Origin: Podarcis raffonei
Lineage: Eukaryota > Chordata > Lepidosauria > Squamata > Lacertidae
Length of the DNA: 64,000 nucleotides
Direction: 5' to 3'
NCBI RefSeq assembly: GCF_027172205.1
Contig: NC_070614.1
Location: 49,044,001-49,108,000, forward strand
The position numbers and the translations under genes are program-made. Within the stretch, counting starts at the first letter, position 1. Each line of letters opens with the position of its first letter. Positions 1 to 23,559 of this stretch are shown piece by piece. Below the pieces are notes generated by a model. It worked only from the letters and a program-made list of their open reading frames with translations, did not search any database and was not told where the DNA came from.

Positions 1-36
1 AGCAAGCCCCACACCTTTTCTCCACCACACACCAAC

Positions 37-11642
<11,606 letters not shown>

Positions 11643-11830
11643 CGCCCGCCACACAAGGAGCCGGGAGCCCGGCAGCCGCGCCCACTTCGTCACCCTGGCC
11701 AATCAGCGGACGCCCTCGGAGAGGGGTGGGAAATAATAAAAGGTCCAGCCAATCGCAGGAGGCCTTTCCCGGGCAGGAATGAGAGGAGGAGCCAATTAGG
11801 CTCCAAGCCGGGGGCGGGGAAATAGCATTC
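11643..11830 (-). promoter_or_regulatory. PRMT5 promoter: CpG-rich with three CCAAT boxes
   Basis: Just upstream of the PRMT5 start codon the sequence is GC-rich and carries three plus-strand CCAAT pentamers at 11699-11703, 11749-11753 and 11792-11796, spaced 50 and 43 bp. This spacing is typical of NF-Y-driven TATA-less promoters. CpG density is highest over exon 1 (11500-11700). The transcription start cannot be placed from sequence alone. Confidence 0.6.
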
Positions 11831-12066
11831 TAGCTCAATGAGGCGTCGGGGGAAAGAAATCGGTTTCCCATCATGCTCTTGGGTGGGGAGGCGCTTGAGG
11901 TCTTTTATATTCCACTGATGTTAAGATCAGCATGCCTTGCTCTCCGCTCGTCTGAGGACTGCAGTTCCCGTCATGCATTGCGGCACAGGTTTTCAGTTGT
12001 TAGACGAGCTCGCCCTGTGTAGCGTGCTCTATAGGGATGGTGCCGTGAAGCTCACAGAGCGTCCAA

Positions 12067-12139
12067 GGGCCAGTGGCGCAATGGATAACGCGTCTGACTA
12101 CGGATCAGAAGATTCTAGGTTCGACTCCTGGCTGGCTCG
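12067..12139 (+). tRNA. tRNA-Arg (anticodon ACG)
   Basis: A 73-base intronless tRNA. The acceptor stem GGGCCAG pairs with CTGGCTC followed by discriminator G. The anticodon stem TCTGA/TCAGA encloses the loop CTACGGA, with ACG at 12100-12102. The B box GGTTCGACTCC lies at 12118-12128 and the A box around 12073-12083. It differs from the human tRNA-Arg-ACG sequence I recall at one T-stem base (T12116, a G-T wobble with G12130), so folding is kept. A short TTTT run about 11 bases downstream could serve Pol III termination. It is divergent from PRMT5, 424 bp from the PRMT5 start codon. Confidence 0.95.
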
Positions 12140-13390
12140 GAAAGGGCGTAATTTTGCCCCACCACCCAAAAAAAGACACCAGTTTAGAATTAGAAAATTT
12201 TAACTAGGTAATATTATTGCCATTTAGGCATTGGCGTTATTTTACATCTAGCCTCCGCCTCATACTGCAGGGGGAATCCGCATAAAAATAAGCCTGCCCA
12301 AACGTGGCAGAAATATTTGCCCACAAATTATAAATATTTTCATATGAACCCGTTAGAGTTGAGCAATATTTAAATACAGCAGGGAAAGTCCTAATTTTTC
12401 ACATTGGGCTTAAACAATTGAATATTTCCTTTCAACATCATATTTAAATTCCCAAGCGATGTATATTTGCTTGCAGACTTAAGAAACCCTTTAGCTACTA
12501 CTGGGAACAAGATAGAAAGCTGGTTTTCTTTTATGCAGTTAAATATGGGCTGCTGGCAGAACGCCCTTATTTGTTTTTCCTAAATAATGCAGTAGCTAAG
12601 CACATCATCGTTGAAAAGGCATCCCTTCTTCTCGCCTTCAAGAGGAATTTTTTTAATGCATCAAAGTTAGTCTCTTTTAAAAGAAATAAAGCTTTTAAAA
12701 ATAATCAAAAACATCAAGGAACAAATAGCAACCATTACAAAGTTAATTAATGGAAGTTGTATATGATATACTGAAAAATACTACAGGTGTCTTATTTTTA
12801 AATCCCTTTTTACCAACAGCAGTCTATTTTTAATTTCTGCTTGCTAAAAAAATTCACAAAAGTGTGTCACACTGTATGGCTGTTTAGTAACACAAAATAT
12901 ATCAGGAAAACGGACTATCCATAGGTCTGGAAGCAGATAGATAGATAGATAATATTCGTGTATTGTATTCATAATTCAGTTGAATATTATATTTATACGT
13001 GCCTTTGAAACCAACTGGCTCACAAAGCAGCTGAAAATTACAGTCCAAACAGCTGCAGAACAATTTATCTTGGGTACAATATCTGAAGATTTTTAAGGCT
13101 CTCTTTCGGACCCTGGCAGCTAATACCATGTTCTGGGTTCTTTCTCCAGCAGGAGGCGCTGCAGATGGAACTTGGCAGCTGGTCAATATGCCAAGCCACA
13201 AAAACCATCCTTCCACTTATCTGCACATTTCACCAAGTAAGAAAACACGGGGACAAACGATTGCAGGGTTTATTTTTTGCTTTTGGATAAAGAACAAGCC
13301 AGGAAAAGCCACAAGGGCAACCACAACTGCCGGTGCGATTCATTTGCTCTAATTAACCAAAGGTTTGCCGATTTCACCAACACGATGCAC
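12140..13390. other. AT-rich spacer, no gene seen
   Basis: Between the tRNA and the BovB fragment the sequence is AT-rich and largely unique. The only structure noted is a short GATA/ATAG tetranucleotide run near 12935-12952. No splice-flanked conserved reading frame was found on either strand. Confidence 0.5.
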
Positions 13391-13394
13391 AAAT

Positions 13395-13731
13395 CTGGTC
13401 CTTATGGAGGACGTAACAGTCCCATGGACTGCAAGAAGATCAAACCTATCCATTCTTAAGGAAATCAGCCCTGAGTGCTCACTGGAAGGACAGATCCTGA
13501 AGCTGAGGCTCCAATACTTTGGCCACCTCATGAGAAGAGAAGACCCTGATGTTGGGAAAGATGGAGGGCACAAGGAGAAGGGGACAACAGAGGACGAGAT
13601 GGTTGGACAGTGTTCTCGAAGCTACCAGCATGAGTTTGACCAAACTGCGGGAGGCAGTGGAAGACAGGAGTGCCTGGTGTGCTCTGGTCCATGGGGTCAC
13701 GAAGAGTCGGACACGACTAAACAACAAAAGT
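13395..13731 (+). mobile_element. BovB (RTE) LINE 3' end
   Basis: Two frames together show the BovB ORF2 end (RRSNLSILKEISPECSLEG and LQYFGHLMRREDPD in one; TRWLDSVLEATSMSLTKLRE and VHGVTKSRTRLN in the other), followed by the tail GAGTCGGACACGACTAAACA. Broken and 5'-truncated. BovB is known to have spread horizontally among squamates and ruminants. Confidence 0.8.
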
Positions 13732-13904
13732 GCAAGTTTTTCTTCTGGGAAATGCTAAGGTTTTGGTGAACTCGAAATGGATACCACGAGAAATCCAGCT
13801 GTCTGTTCACAGGGCAGGGGAGAAAAGCAGGACCCAGGTGTCTATCCATTAGAGGGAAAGCAACAGAGACATGTGAAGCCAGCCAGCCCGCCGTTCCTCC
13901 GTAC

Positions 13905-13910
13905 TTTATT
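13905..13910 (-). terminator. HAUS4 polyadenylation signal AATAAA
   Basis: TTTATT on the plus strand reads AATAAA on the minus strand, 65 bases beyond the HAUS4 stop codon. This gives a very short 3' UTR. It is the nearest canonical hexamer after the stop. Confidence 0.65.
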
Positions 13911-13974
13911 GTACAAAACAGTCGTTACACACTAAACGGATCAATATTCAACCAGTCCGTGCCCAAACAAGGCC

Positions 13975-16900
13975 TCAGTCTTTGCTGAATTCTCTCAGGG
14001 CCCAGCGCCTGTTCTCAATGATGGCTTGCAGCCGGGCATATTCCTTCACCAGTTCTTCGAAATCAGGGCCCAGTGTCTCATAGTTGGAGACGATCTTGCG
14101 AGAAGTGGCCAGGTCTTGCTCCTCTTGGCTTAGTGCCGCCTGCAGTTTGTCCCTAGAAAAAACGAAGAATGAAAGACTGGTGTGTTGGACGAGCTTTTGC
14201 AAAATCTATGCCAGAGATACACTTTTCCAGCCTCCTAGCAGCTACCCAAAACCCAGCTTCTTTCCACAATCCATTCCTGTCCGACCGGAAAAAAGTCTGA
14301 ATAGAGCCGTGTTACTGAGAAGCTACTTCCTTGCCTTTGGCCTATCTCCATAGGTAGCTGCAAGGAGCCTCTTCAGTTATCTCCTTGTGCCCTCCAAGCC
14401 TCAAGAACAAATATCATTCCTTATCTTTCTGGTATGGCATATCGGTTAGAGCAGGGGTCGCCAACCCAGCGCCCGTGGACACCAGGGTACCTGCAAAGAC
14501 TACCTTCTCAGCCTAGCCTGCCTCACAGGGTTGCTGTGAGGATAAAATGGAGAGGTACATCACCTTAAACTCCTTGGAGAAAAGGAGAGATAGAAACATA
14601 ATGGTACTCAGGCTGTGAGTACCACTGCTTTAGGCAAAGCCAAAAATGGCACCACACACACACACAGAAATGAGACGTATTGGCAGGCCTGGGGAACCCC
14701 ACGGTGTACAAAAAACCCCCAACTAGAATGAAGACTAAGAATGCTCAGAGTGCTGGCTGACCTTGAGAGGTAGGGTATGGAGGAAGAAAGAGAATGAAGA
14801 GAAAGCCAGCCAGGAGGAAGAATGGACTGGATCAGATGGAATCCTGAATAGCAACATCTCCAATACTCTATGTAGGGCTGGATAGAGACCACAAACAAGC
14901 AAGTTTCCTGCACTGCAGGGGGTTGGACTAGATGACTCCCGAGGTCCCTTCCGACTCTACAATTCTATGATTCAATAAGATCTTGGCATTACTCTCTAGT
15001 GCAGATGCGAAGTCAGCAAAAGCTCTGCAGCACAACTCGTCGTGACTTAGGGTACCTCAGAGATTTTGTTAAAAAAATAAATAAAAGGGAGATGCCTGCC
15101 AACAAAACACCATTTGCTGGTAATCACCTTCCAGCTGCTATCTGTATTCACACCTGCCACAGCAGTGGGACCCACAGGAGTCTCTGTGTTTAGCTTTACG
15201 GACATAAATAAAGACTGGCCGCCTCAACACACACACACACACACACACACGCTTACCTCATCATCCGATGCACATCCACTTTCTCAGGCGTGTAGGTTTC
15301 CAAAAGGATGCTCAGCTCCTCGAGCCTGTGGCAGACAGAATTATTTGGAAGAGCAGGATTGACAAACACTAGAGTCCGCTTCCTATAATGCCTCCCCTGT
15401 ACAGCTTCTGCTCTGCCCCTCGCTCACAGATGACCGCAACACTCCTAACCGCTGAGCTGTATCCAACTTCCTACTCGCAAAAGGCCTGCTCCAATTAACA
15501 AATCCAAGTCAGTCACGTCCCTTTGTTTCAAAGGGTCTGCTGCAAGTACGACCGACGTTATGTGCAAACCAAAGTTGCAAAGCGTCTCCTGGATTCTAAT
15601 TCTCTCTTGGGAACTACAGAAAACCTCCCATTATGTCCTTTAGGGACATAATGACTTGCCACCCTATGACAGACACCCCAGGTTGGATACAAAGCGGATC
15701 ACCAAACCATATTCATCAGACAGATCTGATCTGGGTGAGCATAGGAAGTTGCCTTACACCGAGTCGGACCGTCGGTCAATCAGGCTCCATAATGTCTGCA
15801 CTGACCGGCAGTGGCTTTCCAGGATTTTCAGGCAGCGTTCTCCCCGCACCCTACCCAGAGATGCCACCAGGGATTGAAGTCAGCATAGCTTATTTGTGCT
15901 GAAGAATAAACCTTATCAACAGAAGGGTGTCAGGTTTTGGGGACACGGCTTCCTCCCTCCGCCCTTTGGCCGTAGATAAGCAGGACAATGTGAAAAGATT
16001 CGCTTACCATTTAAAGAGTCTTTAATGATCACAGCAAAAGAACAAAGCAGCCATTCTCGGAGCGAAGGTGCTCCCAATTAAGGTTTCCGCCCACTTTCCC
16101 CCTAGTCACTTCTGCGCCTTGCAACCTGATCTCGCAACCACTGTGCTTTTTGTGTAGCCCCCTTATCTGCTCTACGTGACCTTGGACTGATAGGCTGGAC
16201 ACTTTCCAGCGAGAGAGAGTCTGTTAGCTCAGACTCTCTCTTTGCTGTTCACCCCCCAGTTCGTCCCAACTTTTGTCTTCTGAACTATGCCCCTCAGCAA
16301 ACCACTGTTCCTAATCTATACTGCTCCATTGCTCCTGGGCAGCTTCAGGATCCTGGTCAGGAGCAGGGGGAGACACAGGTAAGGCCTCACCGTATCTTGA
16401 AGAACATGGCATTGCACTTGGTCTCCAGGTACTGGGTGCTGAAATAGTCGAGTTCAGACTGAGCATTAAGGCGGAGCTCACGGGCCAAGCGTTTCAGGAT
16501 GGCCAAGCAGCGTAATAAGACCTGCGGCGCATGGGAGAGTGAAATTAGTGCTTAATCGATTAATCAGTTGCTTGCTATGTTAAGACTTTCTCAGCAACTT
16601 AAAAGCTTTAAAAACATAGGGCTGTGTTGGACTAAACCCTGATCAGAGCATTGAAATTAATGGACCTAACTTAAGTCATGATGTATACAGGCAGAAGCGA
16701 GGTCTGAACGAAAAAGTCCAGCTTGTTTTCATCAGCCAAAAATGAAGTGCCTCTGTTTGATATACAAGGTGTAAATATGCATATTTAGGAAATGATAAAG
16801 CGCAATGTTATCTGGAGGAGGCATTGATTCATTTTAAAGATTTGCTGTAGGGCTAGCAACACATTTATTTCCAGGTTATTTAATATTTACCGGGTTACTA

Positions 16901-17180
16901 ATTATTCAAGAGAAACAGGGTATTTTTCACTTTAAAAAAAATCAAAGCAGTCGGTTGTCTCCAACATTTTTGGAATGCTCAGAAAAAAGATTGGACTCGT
17001 TGAAACATTCTGATTTTTTTTTTAACAAGGTGCTCCACTTACACAACAAGACTTTGCTTTCCTATCCTCTCCCCATGTCCCCGGAGCAAATTTTGAGAGG
17101 GGGTGAGCATAAGTGAGAGGTTGGAGAAATTTCATTGCAAAATATTGTTTTTAACTGTGTTATCAATTTTATTCTCCCCG

Positions 17181-17216
<36 letters not shown>

Positions 17217-20200
17217 TGTTTTAAACTGTGCATGCTGAGTGAATATATACCCCTTTTTTCCTTATTTGCACATTTTTCTTGGCAAAATGCGCACAGAGAC
17301 TTCTGGCACACCCAAAGCCCACACTGGCAGACTTCCCTACTCCAGCTGTTACCTGGGGATAGGCAGCTTTCTGCTGCTCCAGCAACCCCACCAGTTCCTG
17401 GTGCCGAGCCTGGCTTTCTCGCAGGTGCCGCTTCTCTGCAGCCAAGCGCTCTGCCAAGGTCCCCAGCATCGCTGCCCGTGCAGCTTCTCCAGCGCCATCT
17501 GAGAACAAGAAAGGTCAGGTCAACAGGCAGCCCTGACCCACACAGCACCCTTAAATCCCCCAGAAATGTCATGGCGTTCCCACCCCACACACACCTGCAG
17601 GGGGCTCCCCCTATTTGTATTTCAAGTGTTTGTACCCTGCTCTTCAGCCAAAAAAAGGCCCTCGGAGCAGTTCGTACACAATCCATTAAAACTAAACGGT
17701 CCCTGCTGCCCACAGGCCTACAAACTCGAAAACGCGACATGCGAGGGAGAGGGGACAGGGAGGGAAGAGGGGGGAAGCAAACTCAGGCAGTGCTTCCCCC
17801 GATAATGACCAGCTGGCGCAGAAACAGCTCAAGGGCAGAAGGCGCCCGCTGGAGCCGGTGTCTCGGCAAAGCTGATGGAAGGAGATAACCTCTCCTGCTA
17901 AGGCAGCCTGGGGGGAAGAACAGCGTCTCACCACTCTCAGGGAGGTAGTAACCGAGTACGGCAAGGCATTTGGACTTAAGGCGTTTCTCCAATTCCGCGG
18001 GGAGGTGTTTTCGCATTTGCTCCAGCTCCTGTGGCAAAGCGCAGAAAAGAGAGGACTATAAATGTGAACAAGCTTAACTGTTGCCGGGGATTTTTTTAGA
18101 GTGCTTTCAGGTAGCGTTGGGCACATTGGATCTGTACATCAAACACTCGCAAGCCACGTCGACTGAAGTAACAGGGAGAGAGGAGATAAAAGCCCCTAAA
18201 GGAGCATCCCCTCATGCAGTGACCATACTACTACTACTGATAGTAATAATTTATTATTTATACCCCTCCCATCTGGCTGGGTTTCCCCAGCCACTCTGGC
18301 CGGCTCCCAATAGAATATTAAAAAGTGATAAAATGTCAAACATTAAAAACTTCCCTAAACAATGCTGCCTTCAGATGTCTTCTAAAAGTCAGATAGTTGT
18401 TTTTTGCTTGACATCTGATGGAAGGGCGTTCCACAGGGCGGGAGCCACCACCGAGAAGGCCCTCTGCTTGGTTCCCTGTAACCTACTCGCAGTGAGGGAA
18501 CCCCAGGAAGGCCCTTGGAGCTGAACCTCAGTGTCCGAGCAGAACAATGGGGGTGGAAACACTCCTTCAGGTATACTGGGCCGAGGCTGTTTAGGGATTT
18601 AAAGGTCAGCACCAACACTTTGAATTGTGCTCAGAAACATACTGGGAGCCAATGTAAGTCTTTCAGGACTGGTGTTACATGGTCCCGGCGGCCGCTCCCA
18701 GTCACCAATCTGGCTGCCGCATTCTGGATTAATCGCAGTTTCCGGGTCACCTTCAAAGGCAGCCCCACGTAGAGCATATTACAGTAGTCCAAGCGGGAGA
18801 TAACTAGAGCATGCACCACTCCAGACTAGTAGGCCTTTCTTTCTTGAAATATAGCTTCACTCACACCTAGTTTGGTGATAAGAACATGGATTGTGGGGGT
18901 GGGAGGGAATACCACTTGGAAGCATTTTTAATTTCTCAAAGGCTCTAAGAACTCCCTTAGAGAGCTAAGATTCCCAGGGTTCATTGAGAGGAAACGTGGC
19001 AAGTGAAGCCATGATTTCTTTCTGGTAAAGACACACCTTTTGGGGGAGGTGGGGGTTTCACGTTGGCCGTGCCTGTGTCCTGGGGCAGGATCTCTCATAT
19101 ATTAGCCCCTGCCCTACAGATGAATCTTCACCAGGCACCCCCAAACTCAGCCCTCCAGATGTTTTGGGACTACAATCAGGGCCGTCTATAGCATATGCGG
19201 CGCCGGGATGCAAAGATCCCCCCAGCGTCCCCAAATGTTCATTTTGCTGCTGACGCCGCCACCTCCCAAGCAGTAATAAATGCTACTTTCACAGAGGGAA
19301 GCCTGGGGGTGAGGGAGGGAGATGCTGCCTTCCTGCAGGGGAGCCTGGGGGTGTGGGGTGAGGGAGGGAGGCTTGGGAAGGAAGCTGCATGCCAGCCAGC
19401 CATATAGTTGCCGGCAAAGCCGTGCAGTTCCCCACTTGCTGGGGCGCTCCTGAGAGGCCAGCGCCCTGGCGCAACGAACCACTAAGCCCTATGGGAAAGA
19501 CGGCTCTGACTACAATTCCCATCTTCCCTGACTACTGGTCCTGTTAGCTAGGGATGATGGGAGTCCCAAAACATCTGGAGGGCCGAGTTTAGGGATGTCT
19601 GATCTTCATGCACATTAAGCCTATCCTAAACAGGCGGGAAAGGCCAGTCGGGGAATAACACGCCCTCTTTTTGCAGTACATTATAAGTTTCGTAACGCGA
19701 TCTAAAATGGAAGGATTGGGCCTCTACGCTTGGGCCTCTCAACAGCTCTACTTGTGGGGAATTCTCCTGCTTATGCCCATCTTACTTGGTTAGGGGGGAG
19801 AAGCTCCTGTAGATCAGAGGCCTCCAAACCCAAAAGAGATGGTTGTGCATCTTGCAGAGAAGGGCCGAGATCAAGCATCCGTTTCAGCTCAGCTACCGAA
19901 AGCTGCTGCTCCAGGACCTCAAGGAACTGAGGAACAGAAATGAAAGAGGTTGGGGGGTCAAGCAAATGCCCCCCCCCACAAAGCCTCTCATCAGCCTCAC
20001 TAGACCTTCCACACACCCAAGGCTTTTCTCTGAAGCTTGCATAACACCATCACATTTCACTGGTTCAAGGCTTGATGTTCCCATTTATCACCCCATGTTT
20101 CTTTCCCCGACAAGAAGCAGCCAGGAGTTGACCTGCTCCTCTAAACGGCCAGAATCTACCCAGACAAAGCTTCATCACTTCATTAGAAGAACTGTAGGTT

Positions 20201-21807
20201 TAAGCTTGTAGGCTTGAGCTCGCTTCTCCTTTCCTCTCTCTCCCATCCCATTTTCCTCATATGTCACGGGTTTCTTAGATAGTAGACAGGCAAGATCATC
20301 TTAGTACTCATTTCTGTAAGCTACCAGAGTCTTTCTTGCTAAAGGGCGCGGTGTAAATGCCTTAAACAAACAAACCGAGATCTCGCTGTCTGTTTTTGAG
20401 CCTTGTTAGAGCGCTCCACGAACCCACTTCAAAAGCCGACTATAAGCACAGCACCATTTTTCTTCAGTACTGCTTATTGCCAAACGCTTTAGCCAGCCTT
20501 TCTCAAAGCTCTCTGCCTCCTTCTAGATTCCTACCGACAGCCCTCACTCACCCGCCAATTCCCCCCCCCCCGTTTCCCTTCAAGCGTTACTTTTTGGTCC
20601 CGTGGAGACAGGCCAGTTCCCAGTTCCCTTAGCGCCTCCTGCAGAAGCCGATGGACCACTTCCCATTTCAACCAGTTTCCTCGGCACCGCTGCAATTCCT
20701 TTCTTGCCTACGAAAGAGGAAATGTTGGCCATGGGGGTGAGGGAAAAGAGACAGCAGTGAGGATACCTCCTTAATAATAAAATAAACACACTCTTCCAGT
20801 CATCCACTGCTGTACAAATCTTGCATTAGGCAATGGCGGAGGGAGAGAGGACCAATGCAGCTCAGAGGAAAGCCAAATCACGCAACCTGAATTCTATATA
20901 GGGCAGGGCAAGCAGGTCTCATGGGGCTGGGCTACTGAGCCTTGCCATAATGGCTAGTAACCATCAGTAGCTGTTTCTTCCCCAAATTTGCCTAAACCTC
21001 TTTCATAGCCGTCCAAGTTGAAAGCCACCATTGCCTCCCCATGGGAGCGAGTTCTATAGTTTTAACTATTCACTGCATGAAGAAATACTTCTTTATTTAT
21101 CTGCCCTGAGGCAACCAAAACTGTGCACAGGATTCCAAATGCAGCTGCACCATAGATTTGTACAAGGGCATTCTTTGCGTAACAGCACAGCTGAGAGTCG
21201 GCATGTCAAATCCCTGCCACTTTGAGGACTCAAACGTCTGTCGCCATCAACCCTAGAATCTTACCACGGCAGAGCCAGAAGGGACTCCCTCCCTCCTAAA
21301 AATGAGAGGTCGGATTTGCAGTCTGACGGCTTTTCTTGTCCAACATCGTGGTCATGAAGCACAGACTAGCCTGGATGGGACAACCTGCTCTTACCTCCTC
21401 CATTTGTTGTGCCAAGTGTACACTGAGCCCACTGGAGTCCATATGGCTGGTCAGGCCCAAAAGGAGGTTAGCCAAGCCAGGGTAGGCAGCCAGGTCCTCA
21501 TCGGTGAGTGAGCAAGGGGGCAGGCAGCTCCCACAACCTGGGGGGACGGGAAACGGCAAAAGAGAGTAAAGCTCTGTGCCAGGAGGAGAACCTTTGTCCC
21601 TCCAGATGTTGTTGAACTACAACTCCCATCAGTCCTGGAAAGCATAGCCAATGGCCAGTGATAGTAGGTATTGTAGTTCAGAAGCATCTGGAGGGTCAAA
21701 GGTTCCACACATTTGCTTTACGCCTCAGTCTCCCCTCAAATAACCCCAATGAAGTTACCTGGCTGCCGCAGCAACTGAACACCGACGGTCCCTAAGGCAG
21801 ATGCCAT
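13975..21807 (-). CDS. HAUS4: HAUS4, augmin complex subunit 4 (complete coding region)
   Basis: Subunit of the eight-protein augmin complex that recruits gamma-tubulin to spindle microtubules for branching nucleation. Coding exons (minus): 21759-21807, 21395-21537, 20591-20707, 19786-19926, 17932-18028, 17353-17498, 16391-16521, 15257-15325, 13975-14152; all have GT-AG ends and compatible phases, giving 356 residues (human about 363). The start MASALGTVGVQLLRQPGCG aligns with human MASGDF and leads into LPPCSLTDEDL. Later matches to human are SELDYF..QYLETKC, IRLEELSILLETYT, EKVDVHRMMR and the C-terminus ENRRWALREFSKD. The predicted protein is charged and helical, as expected for a coiled-coil subunit. 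The fourth intron from the 3' end and others hold LINE, SINE and LTR remains. The exon at 20591-20707 is read in the frame containing HRLLQEAL, which is the one that aligns with the human protein. Confidence 0.95.
14925..14982 (+). repeat. CR1 LINE 3' end
   Basis: GGTTGGACTAGATGACTCCC, then CCTTCCGACTCTACAATTCT and the ATTCTATGATT tail. In a HAUS4 intron. Confidence 0.6.
15227..15250 (+). repeat. (AC)n microsatellite
   Basis: About 12 AC units, a few bases from the splice donor of the HAUS4 exon at 15257-15325. Confidence 0.9.
15735..15898 (-). repeat. tRNA-derived SINE, reversed
   Basis: GGAAGTTGCCTTACACCGAG..ACTGACCGGCAGTGGCTTTC..CCAGGGATTGAA is the squamate SINE read backwards, ending at its B box. 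Confidence 0.5.
15928..16378 (-). mobile_element. LTR-element fossil (Gypsy-like LTR plus short internal edge)
   Basis: Minus-strand LTR-like segment with TG/CA ends and an ATTAAAG polyadenylation-like word. A short internal edge may remain on its right. Broken. It lies in a HAUS4 intron and its right edge comes within about 12 bases of the donor of exon 16391-16521. Confidence 0.4.
17183..17214 (+). repeat. (AC)n microsatellite
   Basis: Sixteen perfect AC units in a HAUS4 intron. Confidence 0.95.
18236..18832 (-). mobile_element. L2/CR1-clade LINE, older copy of the 6819 family
   Basis: Same 3' end (TTATTTATACCCCTCCCATCTGGCTGGG) and reverse-transcriptase tail (VISRLDYCNMLYVGLP, AARLVTGSGRRDHVTPVL) as 6819-7732, but the frame is interrupted by a shift and the copy is shorter. 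In a HAUS4 intron. Confidence 0.75.
19137..19597. mobile_element. hAT-like MITE split by another insertion
   Basis: Arms CCCTCCAGATGTTTTGGGAC (left) and GTCCCAAAACATCTGGAGGG (right) are exact inverted repeats, separated by the element at 19177-19508. Confidence 0.65.
19177..19508. mobile_element. hAT-type element nested in a hAT MITE
   Basis: 332 bp with ends CAGGGCCGTCTAT and AAAGACGGCTCTG, flanked by perfect 8-bp duplications ACTACAAT (19169-19176 and 19509-19516). In a HAUS4 intron. No transposase frame. Confidence 0.75.
20930..21190 (+). repeat. Dispersed squamate repeat
   Basis: AATGGCTAGTAACCATCAGT..TTCATAGCCGTCCAAGTTG..CACTGCATGAAGAAATACTT matches the 25825 and 45355 copies. Confidence 0.4.
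21590..21715. mobile_element. hAT-type MITE remnant
   Basis: Palindrome CCCTCCAGATGTTGTTGAAC / GTTCAGAAGCATCTGGAGGG around GTTGAACTACAACTCCCATC. Confidence 0.5.
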
Positions 21808-22304
21808 TGGCCCTTTACCAGGGAAAATCAGCTAGAAATGAAAAAGGTGAGATGAGAGCTGTTAGCAGGCAGAAAGATAGACAGGTCCCTCGGGGGAAAT
21901 ATATACTTGCTGCCATACAGAAACAGCCCCTACTGTCTTGTGTGGCAACAAGCAAACCTGGAAGCACAGCTGGTCTCTGGCATATCAGTGCTGGCTGAAG
22001 AAGGAATCGATATACCTCTGCCAGCCAGATAAGCATATGTAAAAGGTGTCAGCGGAAGGGAGGGTTATGAGTTTGTCTCAGGCCAACTTTAGGAGATGCC
22101 TGTTGGAAGTGTGCCCCAACATATGTATAGGCACTGCTATGGAGGCATCTACTCAAAGCTTCCTGCACAGGAATACATAAACTCCTCCCCTCCATCACCC
22201 CCAATTTCAGGAAAGTCATGCTAATCCTTAAAGGAGATGCACACATATGCCAAACTCCAACCTGACACTCTAAACTGAGGAAGAGCATTTTTGTTCTCTC
22301 CTTA

Positions 22305-22765
22305 CGGAATCAGATAATTGTCGAGTTAGACGGGACCTCAAGGATCATCTAGTCCAACCCCTGCTTTAAAACCTCCAAGGAAGGAGAGTCCACAACCTCC
22401 AGAGGGAGACAGTCCCACTGTCAAAACAGCTCTTACTATCAGAAAGCTCTTCCTGATGTCAAGTCGCAATTTCCTTTCTTGTAACTTGAACCAAGTTGGT
22501 TTGGGTCCTACCCTCCGGAGCAAGAGAAAACAAGCTCGCTCCAACCTCCAGGTGTAAGCCAGGTGTCCCCCATCTTATATTTGTGCAGCTGGTTCTTCCT
22601 GCCTAAGTGCAGAACCTGTCGTTTGTCCCTATTGAAATTCATTTTGTGAGTTTGGGCCCTGCTCTCCAATCTGTTAAGGTCACCTCGAATCCCAATTCTC
22701 TCTTCAGCGGCATTGGCTCCCCCTCCCAGTTTGGTGTCATCTGAAAATGAGCATACTAGGTCATG
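22305..22765 (-). mobile_element. CR1 LINE 3' region
   Basis: Reverse CR1: GGGACCTCAAGGATCATCTA, CTTCCTGATGTCAAGTCGCA, TTCCTGCCTAAGTGCAGAAC, CCCAGTTTGGTGTCATCTGA. The longest CR1 piece in the window, upstream of HAUS4. Confidence 0.75.
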
Positions 22766-22769
22766 CTAA

Positions 22770-23555
22770 CCTATAAGCAGCATCCTTGAACGTTCTCATC
22801 ACAGAGACTGTGTGATCCTGAGGTAGATCTACTTTAAGGCACCCCGGTTCATTGGTCCTCCTCTTGCCAATCCCACAGTAAGTGTGAGGAGGATGTCCTT
22901 TCCATTTGCTCTCCCGCAAGGCGTAGGGCAAGTTGAGGGAGACATCACCATATGCTGCTGTAGCCAATCACACTGACCCAAAACCAGACTCCTCATCCCA
23001 CTGTCCCAGAATGCAACAGGGCACGCACCAAGCTGAACAGCCCATCCTTTGCACAGACCCACCACCGCCATCCCATGACACTCCCAGCCTGTGCTTGAGG
23101 CAACTGGTCTTCAACTGGCAGGCCAAGGAGGCCACAACAGCAGCACTGCCAACCATACAAAGATATGGCAGAAGAAAGAAATGGGTCCTCCCAATGGGTA
23201 TAAATAGGGTTTTAGGCGCTTTTTTCCAGGAGGGTCATTGCTTTCTGTGGGAAAAGCTCCAGGGCCTTAAAAATCTGCGAGGCAGCCAGAAATTCAACTG
23301 GTGCAGTTTGCCTTTAAAACGAAGAGGGGAAGCTTCACCGGTTGAATGTCTGCCTGCCTGGTGTAAAACAGTCAAAAAGCATGTGCACCTTGCCATATAT
23401 GGGGGTTTTTTTAACCCACAAACACCCCGCCTACTTAACCCAAAAGCCCATTTTCTTTGCGAAAAGTAAAAATTAGCATGAGTTAAACATCGAGGCACAC
23501 CAAGAGCCCCTCCCCCCAATTCCGCGCTCGTTTCTTTTTTAGGGAAAAAGTGGGG
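22770..23555. other. Spacer upstream of HAUS4, nothing recognised
   Basis: Between the CR1 piece and the HAUS4 promoter. An open frame at 22933-23469 lacks conserved motifs and splice signals. No gene is called; it may contain HAUS4 5' UTR intron sequence. Confidence 0.4.
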
Positions 23556-23559
23556 GTCC

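Noticed and set aside
17103-17888. 261-codon open frame on the plus strand
   Set aside because: It runs across an (AC)n microsatellite and two HAUS4 exons read on the wrong strand; it is a shadow of HAUS4.
22933-23469. 178-codon open frame, plus strand
   Set aside because: No homology or splice signals; upstream of HAUS4 and antisense to any leader.
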